A stretch of DNA of 17,965 bases, taken from the NCBI GenBank assembly GCA_958430865.1, contig CAUDNR010001058.1, positions 1 through 17,965 on the forward strand. The letters are read 5' to 3'. Below are positions 9,372-16,749 of the stretch, piece by piece. The stretch comes from Entrophospora sp. SA101 (Eukaryota > Glomeromycota > Glomeromycetes > Entrophosporales > Entrophosporaceae). The first letter of the stretch is position 1. Each line of letters starts with the position of its first letter. The notes under the pieces were generated by a model, which was not told the origin of the DNA, did no database searches, and worked only from the letters and a program-made list of their open reading frames with translations. The position numbers were made by a program, and so were the translations under genes.

Positions 9372-11151
9372 TTATTTCACACGCATTTTCTTATTATTAT
9401 TATATACATTTTGGTAAGTAGTCATTTTTGTTGTCATTTTAGGTGTTGTTGAACTTTGATTCCAAAGAAAATCTTTTATAGAATTGGTACTATCAGATAA
9501 AAGTTTCTAAATTATATACATATAAATGTTAATTCTATACTTCTATATCTATATTTCACACAAATCATTCATATTACCTCATATTTTAGTAAACCACTAA
9601 TTGTTTCATGTGCTCTTATCATATCTTTCCATGTCCTTGGTATAGGTATTCTCAACACTTCTTTTGCCATATAAATTTCCAGGTATTTTAATTGGAATTC
9701 ATATACAATTAATTCACACACTGTAAAAAAAAACAAGGGTTAATAATATGTAATAACAATAATTTAAGAATAATCCACTTACAGTATGATTGTATCCCAT
9801 AAAGTTTAATCAATCTAATATCTTCCTGTGGATTAATTTCTGCAAATCTGTTCATTAAAATTTTCAACATTTTCATGATTTTAATCCTATCACCTAAAAA
9901 TGGGACCAATCCTGTTTTGTTATTGGTCTACTCAATTCAGCAACAGAGAATTCTTCTTCATCTCCTCTTAATGAGAGGATCAGATCAATTTTTCTACCAC
10001 CAGATCGGCATTCATCATCTAATTGATTTCTTTTGCACTAGCTTTTAAACATGTTTTACCACAGGGTTGGCAAATTGACTGATTCATTGAGAACAAATGG
10101 ATTTTGGACTAGTCCATTGCCATTAATACAATACTAAATATGGTTAAAGTGTTACACCAATGGACCTAATGGACCACCAATAGACCATCAATGGACTGCA
10201 CATTTGCCAACCCTGTTTCACCATATGCAAAACACCAGATTCTTTATTATTCATAAAAATGCATTAATAATTTGTGCTAAAAAGCATGTTTTAAATGAAT
10301 GTTCCTTCAGATATAGATTCAGTTAATATATTAACATCATCAATCAATTTTATCCTATATATAAAAAATCGTTAATTTCATTCTTTTTTTGGTAAGATCA
10401 AGAAAAATTAAAAAAAAAATTTACATTAGTTTCACATAATCTATTGTAAACTCCTTTTCAAATGGAACATAATATCATTTTGATGTTTAAGGTTTTCTTT
10501 GGTTTTATCAATATCATGATTAACCAATTCATTTAAAAATAATTTAATTTCCTCCTTCTTTTCAGTTTCATCATCATTGTTTTCTTCTCTGATATCTTCT
10601 AGCCTTTTTGAAATAGTATTTTTGTCAAGTTGATCAGAAAATACTATGTCATAGAATTCTGCATCTTTCCTTGTCAATTTTTTTTCCTGTTGATATTGAG
10701 TTAGTTGATCACAAATATCTGATCCATTTGCAACCCACTCAGTGTTTTTACCACCAGTTATTGTTTTATCTTCTTCAAGTTCATCTTCATCTTCATCTTC
10801 TTCTTCCTCACTATCATAACCATGTTTATTATTTTCAACAACAAAAGGATTTGGAAGTGATTGTTTACAAATTTTAACAGTTGGAATTAAAGTTGTTTTG
10901 AATGATAATGATGATGATGATGGTGACAACAATGACGATGATGATGATAACTGTGACTTTGATATTTGATTTTCATGCTCACTATAATAACAAAAAAATG
11001 TTAATCAAACATTAAACAACAATATTGACAAATGAAAAAAAAGAAAAAAATATATAGAATGACAACAAGTGGCAATAACCACCATCCTTACAATAAACAC
11101 TTACTCATGTTATTCTCTTTGCTTTTCTTGTTTTCTTTTGGTTCTTGGCAT
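9372..11151 (-). pseudogene. Spliced multigene-family protein, disrupted (AM-fungal family, function unknown)
   Basis: Exons can be followed on the minus strand: 11151-11105 (MPRTKRKQEKQRE then in-frame TAA), 10981-10425, 10354-9783, 9720-9578 and 9506-9372. All junctions are GT/AG, and the last three join in phase. The N-terminal part has a Ser run and an acidic EEEEDEDEDELEED. The C-terminal half (NQLDDECRSGGRKIDLILSL, EEEFSVAELSRPITK, INPQEDIRLIKLYGIQSY, PRTWKDMIRAHE) resembles a family I associate with very many copies in Rhizophagus genomes. The KIDLIL...EFSVAE pattern might be a decayed PD-(D/E)XK-like core, which is speculative. Lesions: the early TAA, a frameshift near 10465, stops and frameshifts around 10240-10310 and 10030, a MITE at 10062-10215, and a missing base in the A run 9896-9900. 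Some could be sequence errors, but the MITE alone breaks it. Confidence 0.75.
10062..10215. mobile_element. 154-bp hAT-type MITE in the pseudogene
   Basis: The ends are CAGGGTTGGCAAAT and its perfect reverse complement (14 bp). TTTTACCA (10054-10061) and TTTCACCA (10216-10223) flank it, an 8-bp target duplication with one change. The interior has TGGAC/TCCAT motifs repeated (CCAATGGACC, CCATCAATGGACTG, TTGGACTAGTCCATTG). It has no coding capacity. Its ends differ by one base in 14 from those of the full hAT at 12452, so that transposon's enzyme is a plausible source of mobility. Confidence 0.88.
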
Positions 11152-11640
11152 CTTTAAAAATTCAAAGAAATTAAAAATTTGTTTGATCAACAAAAACACA
11201 TATGGTGCAGGACACTTAGTCCCTACAACTTTCTGCACTACAGCAACAGATTTGGAAAAAATTCCCAATCAAAAATGTTTACAGTCACGTGTTTTAAACA
11301 TGGATTTGTCACGTTGCATTCTCTTTATTAGTATCACGTGATAAAATATCTGCGATACTGATTTCAAAATTTTCAATTCTTCCAATTCGTTCATTTTTAA
11401 TATAAAAAACTTCTGTGTAACACATCACTTTGGGGGGATTGACATGGGTTCCATGCTAGCAAAAAGGACCTTCGGGAAAAAAGGGGTTTTAGAGAAATCA
11501 GTTGATTTTTGTTTTTCTCCCCATTTTTCTGTCAAAACAATCCCTGATTTCTGACTCTAAAAATAAATTACTAACCCCTTTTCTGTCCCACAAAAAAATT
11601 TTTTTTATTTACAATAATTAAACAATTAAAATAATTAAAC
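11152..11640. other. Intergenic region with two CACGTG sites
   Basis: CACGTG occurs at 11286 and within the palindrome ATCACGTGAT at 11333-11342. Positions 11430-11600 are GC-richer, with G and C runs. This lies upstream of both the pseudogene (-) and the fragment at 11641 (+), so it may hold their promoters. I see no gene. Confidence 0.35.
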
Positions 11641-12443
11641 ATGACAACTAGTCAAGACACTTCTCAATATTTTTATGATTTATTTGAACTTGGTTTAGAA
11701 GAATATGGTGATTACAAAAGTATTCAAGAAATTATTCATAATTTAAAAATTTTTTTGAACATCCAACAAGTTGTACTTGCTGTGTTCTTGAAAAACAAAA
11801 AGACATTAGAACTTGCTTTGAAAAAATTGGATTTAAAAAATTTTTTCAGACATTTTCAAATCATTAATTTAACTAACAAAGAATTAGATTTATTTTTGAA
11901 AGCACAACTTTTAGCAATGGAAATAGAAAACAAAAATTTAAAGTCTTCTGAAAAAATTATTCAGAGAACAAATTATAGATTTTGCTTTAATTCAACATAC
12001 TCTCTTTGCCAAACAGCATTTTTAATGTTATATAATATAAGCAATCATAAATTTAAAAATATTGTAGAACATTTACACAATGAAGGAATAAATGAATGAA
12101 TTCATGGAAACACAGGAAGAGCTCCTATATATAAAACTAAAGTCAATATTGATGAAAATTTAAAATTCATTGTAAAAAATTTTCTAATATTTTTTAATGC
12201 ATGGATTACCTTCACCAATGAGGCATAGAAATGATTCTGGAGCATTTATTTATCTTCCTACTGATAAAAGATTTATATCTGTGTATAAAGAATTTAAAAA
12301 ATTTTATTTAGAAAATATTTTAAAAATTGAATCTGAAAATGATTTAGAAGAAGAAAAAATTATTCCTTATTGTTACCAGAATTAGGATTTAATGCTAATT
12401 TGTTAGTTGAAATACAGTGCAGATCATCTATAATCATTAATTG
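11641..12443 (+). pseudogene. 5' fragment of a transposase-like or repeat-family gene
   Basis: An ATG opens 152 codons (MTTSQDTSQYFYDLFELG...), ending at a TGA (12097) directly before IHGNTGRAP. The frame continues in register for about 30 codons, then shifts near 12190 into HGLPSPMRHRNDSG, ... SVYKEFKKFYLEN, and shifts again near 12370 into LLPELGFNANLL. The order CFNSTYSLCQTAFLMLY, HGNTGR, HGLPSP, LPTDK, VYKEF is that of a repetitive protein family found in many eukaryotes, which I believe to be transposon-derived but cannot name. The following catalytic-type region is missing, as the gene stops within about 10 bp of the hAT end. The TGA replaces a codon where relatives often have Arg, fitting CGA decay. 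Identity is uncertain; the broken state is clear. Confidence 0.6.
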
Positions 12444-12451
12444 CTTATAGT

Positions 12452-12545
12452 CAGTGTTGGCAAATGACTGGTCATATGACATATGACTTACATGACTTGT
12501 CATAAGTCATTTGGTCATTCATAAAGGGTATATGACTTATGACAT
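12452..12545 (+). repeat. hAT left subterminal TGAC repeat block
   Basis: TGAC or GTCA occurs about every 8-12 bases in both orientations (ATGACTGGTCATATGACATA, then ACATGACTTGTCATAAGTCA). Such subterminal arrays usually bind hAT transposase; that role is inferred. Confidence 0.75.
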
Positions 12546-12670
12546 TGCATATTTTTTGGCCTATAAAAAAAAGAATTAAAATCAAAATCATTTTTTATTT
12601 TATCGTTTCAAAATTCAATAATTATGATTGATTATCACTTGTAAAAATATATGGTAATGGTTCTAAATCA

Positions 12671-15428
12671 TCAGCAAAAATACATACATGACAATTCCCA
12701 TTTTAAGTTGACATTATCTGCTGGATGAATATTATTTACTCCCACCAAAAAATCATTATCCAAATCTTCTTCAAGTAAACTTTCATCACTATGATTTTCT
12801 AATTGGTTTTCTTGACTTGCTTCATCTCTCCAATGAGCAACAATTATATTCCATTGATTCACATTTTCATCAGAATTAGAATTCACTGATTCATTGTTAT
12901 TCTCCAAAAAATCATCATCATTTGTTTCATGGTTTTCATTTACAAATAAATCCTCTCCATCAATAGTTTGTACATCATCATTATCATTTTCATCAAAATG
13001 ATCAAGGATAGTTGGTTTTGGAATATGAAATTGCTTTATTATATCAGTTTGATCATCTTTCTTAATTTGATGTTGGTACAAAATGTCACTACGAATCTGA
13101 CTCATTGCCAGGACTTTATTATGCTATAAAATAAAATTTAATTAAAACAACTTTTTTATATACTAAATTCATTAAATAAAATACATACTGATAATCGGTT
13201 TCTCCTATTAGTATGAAAATATCCCATTGAGGACCATAATCGTTCTACTGAGGCTGAATTTACACAAACAGCGTGAATATGAATAGCCACTTTTGCTAAT
13301 TCAGGCCCAACTCCAATTGTTGACTCCCAAAAATTCAAAACATTTCCTTTAAATTGCAAAAAAGAATCATAATCATATGGATCATTCCCTCTTCTATAAT
13401 CAATCAATTCTGCTAAAATACTAGTTGCTGGTTTTCCACAAAAGGCATGATAATAATACTTCAACCACTGACCAACATGTGTCCATGATAAATTGTTTAT
13501 AGTTGGTCTAAATTTTGATAATTTATAAGAAGGATGAAGAATAATGGAAAGCAACAAAATTGGTTGCTCCCAACCCTTCCACCTCTTTTCAATTCTAGAA
13601 ACCATTTTTTCAGAAAAGTCCAAATCATGATGCATAGAAAAAATGTGTAATGTATATGCAAAGCAATGGACCACTTCATAAAGTCTTGCAGCATCCTTTT
13701 GTAATTGATTGAGAAAACAACACAAAGGATATAATAGATTTTGTAATGAAAATAGCTTTGACCAAAATACTGGATCGTTAATACTATCTACAATATCATC
13801 AGGTAGCCGACGTTTGTTATTTCTAGTTGTTCTTCTGTCCACTGGAATATTAGGAATACCATTTGTACGAGTGACATTTACACGATCAGGATTAAATTTT
13901 GCTGCTAGGAACTATGAAATGGAGAGTTTATTTATTATATAAAGTATTAAAATACTATAAACATAGTAATTAAATTAAAAAATTACTTTTAATGCTGCCT
14001 GAGTCTTTAATACAGAATTAAAACAAAAATAATATGAATTCCATCTAGTGTCACTAGGTAAAGCCAATTTTATTGATTTTTTATAAATCCTTATTTGCTC
14101 ATCTCGAAGATTACCCATAAAATAACCAGATTTATGGAAAAAACTAACAATCCGAACTGCCTCTTCAGATATTCTTTCAAAAATAGGACTTTCTTTAAAT
14201 ATTTCAGCAAATACCAAATTCATCTGGTGAGCCATGCAAGGAAGAAATATTTTATCAGGATATTTTCTTCGTAAAATTTTTCTAATTTAAATTTAAATTG
14301 TAAAAATTAATGTAATATATGTAAAATTTGAATCAATAGTTATTTTAATCACACACCTGGCTGCAACATACTCCCCAGCAGAATCAGATATAAATGCTGT
14401 AACATTTATGTTTTTATCATTAAGTTCATTCATCAAGTTTTCAAAATGATGTATGACATCTTGTGTTTGTGATCTTTCAGAAGTAGTTTCTTGAGCACCC
14501 CAGATTAATGGTTTCCCATTTGATGTAACCAGTACTACTCCCCATAGCTTCTCTTGTTTTACATTTGACACCAACCATCAACAGCAACAGTTACTCCATT
14601 TTCATCTGATTGAGCAATTTTAATGATTGATTCTTGTAGATTTTTAGATGTGTTTAGCAAAATTTGTTCACCAAGTTTTTTACGTGTTGGAAGTTCAATG
14701 CCAGGTGCCAAAAAATTAAAAAATGCTTTGGTATCCTCATTTTCTATAAATGAAAAAGGTAAACCATTGGACACACACATCCTAAGAATCAAGTTTTCTA
14801 AATAAGGGATATCTTTCTGAGACATTGGTCTTCGAAGGTAACCAGAAATCAATGGTTGTTTTTGAATAATTGATGATGCTGTTGAAGTATCATTTGTAAT
14901 ATTTTTTTGACGTTTAGGTTTGTTCTGTTCAACTTTATTATTTATTGAAATTATATTATCATTTATTAAAATTATATTAATTATCATTTATTAAAAATAA
15001 ATATTATATTATCATTTATTAAAATTATATTATCATTTATTAAAATTATATTAACATTTATTAAAATAAATATTATATTATCATTAAATCATATTATTAT
15101 GCCTTCTTCTATTTTAATAATATATTAATTAATCATTACCTGCATCATTATTATTATTTTTCAATTTTCTTTTCTCTTCTGCTACTGGGCGTGATAAGAT
15201 TTCAGATATTTCATCATTATTGAATGCATTTTTAAAATTAATGCAATTTGATAAATGAGAACGACAAAGAATTGCTTTATTTGTTGTATAACATCCAGGT
15301 ATTAAAGCTGCAGCTTGAGCACCACCATTTTTTTCACTACAATACTTGCATACTGCTCTTGCATTAGTTTTATTATTAGGATTATTTATTAAAATAAAAA
15401 ATTCTCTGTAACAATGTGGATTAAGCAT
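12671..15428 (-). pseudogene. hAT transposase with BED finger, one-base frameshift
   Basis: Five exons: 15428-15140, 14932-14357, 14281-13987, 13911-13189 and 13123-12671, all with GT/AG junctions in matching phase. Exon 1 has a BED-type zinc finger (CKYC ... CRSHLSNC). Exon 2 carries VTVAVDGW (first catalytic Asp) and ISDSAGEY (second). Exon 3 has FLPCMAHQMNLV and PSDTRWNSYYF. Exon 4 ends in the dimerisation motif ASVERLWSSMGYF-type (here SASVERLWSSMGYFH) and RRNRLS. The last exon is an acidic tail. Total is about 775 residues, long but normal for this group. Lesion: between DGW and SNVKQEKLWG one base is missing near 14570-14573, so exon 2 is 576 bp where 577 is needed. The tail may also shift near 12690, after which ADDLEPLPYIF is open. 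One small lesion means activity was recent, or this is a sequencing error. Confidence 0.88.
14939..15098 (-). repeat. Tandem minisatellite in first transposase intron
   Basis: About seven imperfect copies of an ATCATTTATTAAAATTATATT unit (about 21 bp, with some 33-bp variants carrying an extra AAATAAATATTATATT) fill intron 1 (14933-15139). The unit is purely A/T plus one C, and intronic expansion explains the long intron. Confidence 0.8.
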
Positions 15429-15582
15429 TCTTTGTTAAGTATTTAATTTTTTTTTACTTGCTTCAGGTAAAGTGGTGTTTTTTTTACGAGAAGTTTTGGC
15501 ATTAATTGAACATCTTTATAAAAATATTTAAAGTAAAGGTATTTTATATTGGGAAACGTTCTGTTAATTGATTGGCTAATTT

Positions 15583-15753
15583 ATGACAAATGACAAATGA
15601 CTGATGATCATAGTATATGACCATTGGTCATAATAGTCATATGACCAGGTCATTTACAACAAATGACAAATGACCGATGACTGCATGTCATATGACTAAA
15701 TGACTTGGTCATTTGTCATAAAGGGTATATGACCTTGTCATATGCCAACACTG
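15583..15753 (-). repeat. hAT right subterminal TGAC repeat block
   Basis: About 170 bp dense in TGAC/GTCA (GACAAATGACAAATGACTGA, GGTCATAATAGTCATATGAC, CATGTCATATGACTAAATGA). It is longer than the left block, giving asymmetric ends as is common in hAT elements. It shares the ATAAAGGGTATATGAC block with the left side. Confidence 0.75.
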
Positions 15754-16282
15754 TTAATATTTATAATCTAATAAAATATAGTTTTTGGGTGATATGTAAA
15801 TTCTTAAAATCGTTTAAAAATGTTGGTTCCCAAGACTTTTTTTTGTCCCATAAAATATCCCACATAATAATAAAAAGTCTGAAAACTCCATAAAAGAGTT
15901 TAAAGTATAATGAACAAAATAAAAAAAAGATGATTAAAATTCGTTAGAATTTGATATAGTTGCATGTATTGAGAAAATTTTCAAAAATTTTTCAAAAATC
16001 AAAAAAATCAAAAAAAATCAAAAAATTATTGTTTTGATTTTTGAAAAATTTTCGAAAATTTTCTCAATACATGCAACTATATCAAATTCTAACGAATTTT
16101 AATCATCTTTTTTTTATTTTGTTCATTATACTTTAAACTCTTTTATGGAGTTTTCAGACTTTTTATTATTATGTGGGATATTTTATGGGACAAAAAAAAG
16201 TCTTGGGAACCAACATTTTTAAACGATTTTAAGAATTTACATATCACCCAAAAACTATATTTTATTAGATTATAAACATTAA
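15754..16282. repeat. 529-bp near-perfect palindrome (hairpin/foldback element)
   Basis: Two 251-bp arms (15754-16004 and 16032-16282) are reverse complements with only two differences that I can find, around a 27-bp A-rich loop. Homopolymers of 8 T and 8 A in the arms match exactly. Both outer ends are TTAA. The differences are an A/G near the outer end and CAAAA against CGAAAA near the loop, the latter like loss of a methylated CpG. No coding is evident. The left edge is the base after the hAT terminus. It could be a foldback MITE or an inverted duplication. A transcript would fold into a long double-stranded hairpin suitable for Dicer. Confidence 0.92.
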
Positions 16283-16641
16283 TGGAAATATGCAATTTCG
16301 AACATTTGAAGTGCAGTTACTTAGGACAAAAAGCCATGTTTTCTCACTAGTTTTCGAGTATTTTTGTGTAAAACACCCAGAAATGTCACGGAAATTTACA
16401 TGATCTGCATTTTGTCCGGATACTTTTGGCAGGTGAGTGTATTACTAATAAAATAAGAAATTTCCCAAATCTCACTGTCCTCACTAGAGCATGGTGGACA
16501 TTCAATTTGTGTTACAAAGTAACATGCGCGCATTTCCAAATAAGTACATCAATTTATTTGTTTATTGTGATACAGAAATTGAAAGTTTTATTGGTTGATC
16601 AAATAATAAAATAATAATATAAATAAATAGTAATAGTGAAA
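16283..16641. other. Intergenic, possible Tc1/mariner-derived scrap
   Basis: TGCAGTTACTTAGGACAAAA (about 16313) and TTTTGTCCGGATACTTTTGG (about 16411-16430) are inverted and similar, resembling short Tc1/mariner ends enclosing about 120 bp, but no TA duplication is clear. The remainder is GC-richer and non-coding as far as I can see. Confidence 0.25.
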
Positions 16642-16749
16642 TTAATTTTCAGAAGTATCCATTAAAGGTTCTGGAACAGGTTCTAATTTATTTTTTAAAA
16701 AATTATCATTAGAAAACTATAAAATAATAAAAAATTTTTATTATAAATT

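Larger units (their letters stand above)
12452..15753 (-). mobile_element. hAT-family DNA transposon, 3.3 kb
   Basis: The left end is CAGTGTTGGCAAATGAC at 12452. The right end on the minus strand is CAGTGTTGGCATATGAC, ending at 15753: 17 bp with one difference. Subterminal regions are packed with TGAC/GTCA motifs, and the same block ATAAAGGGTATATGAC occurs near both ends (about 12522 and 15719). A single spliced hAT transposase fills the interior. The expected 8-bp target duplication is not convincing: CTTATAGT on the left, TTAATATT on the right (5 of 8 alike). The right flank may therefore have been altered, perhaps by the adjoining palindrome. It is near-complete and recent-looking, with few lesions. 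Confidence 0.9.

Noticed and set aside
9709..9909. A separate small gene on the minus strand (VPFLGDRIKIMKML...)
   Set aside because: It is the continuation of the upstream family exon after a one-base loss, and it splices to 9720-9578.
10671..10877. + strand frame rich in Leu/His
   Set aside because: It is the antisense of the acidic Glu/Asp run in the pseudogene.
13497..13694. 65-codon minus-strand frame
   Set aside because: It lies in another frame inside the hAT transposase exon 4, which has strong family motifs.
14939..15098. Regular ATTTATTAAAATTATATT repeats that might suggest a CRISPR array
   Set aside because: The copies are head-to-tail with no unique spacers and lie inside an intron, so this is an AT minisatellite.
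12444..15761. Clean 8-bp target duplication for the hAT
   Set aside because: CTTATAGT and TTAATATT agree at only 5 of 8 positions.
15754..16282. piggyBac-type MITE because of TTAA at both ends
   Set aside because: TTAA is itself palindromic and part of the arms; no CCC-type termini or independent TTAA duplication is seen.
16426..16614. 62-codon + strand frame beginning MAGECITNK-like
   Set aside because: No family features, no splice context, and the AT-rich end suggests chance.
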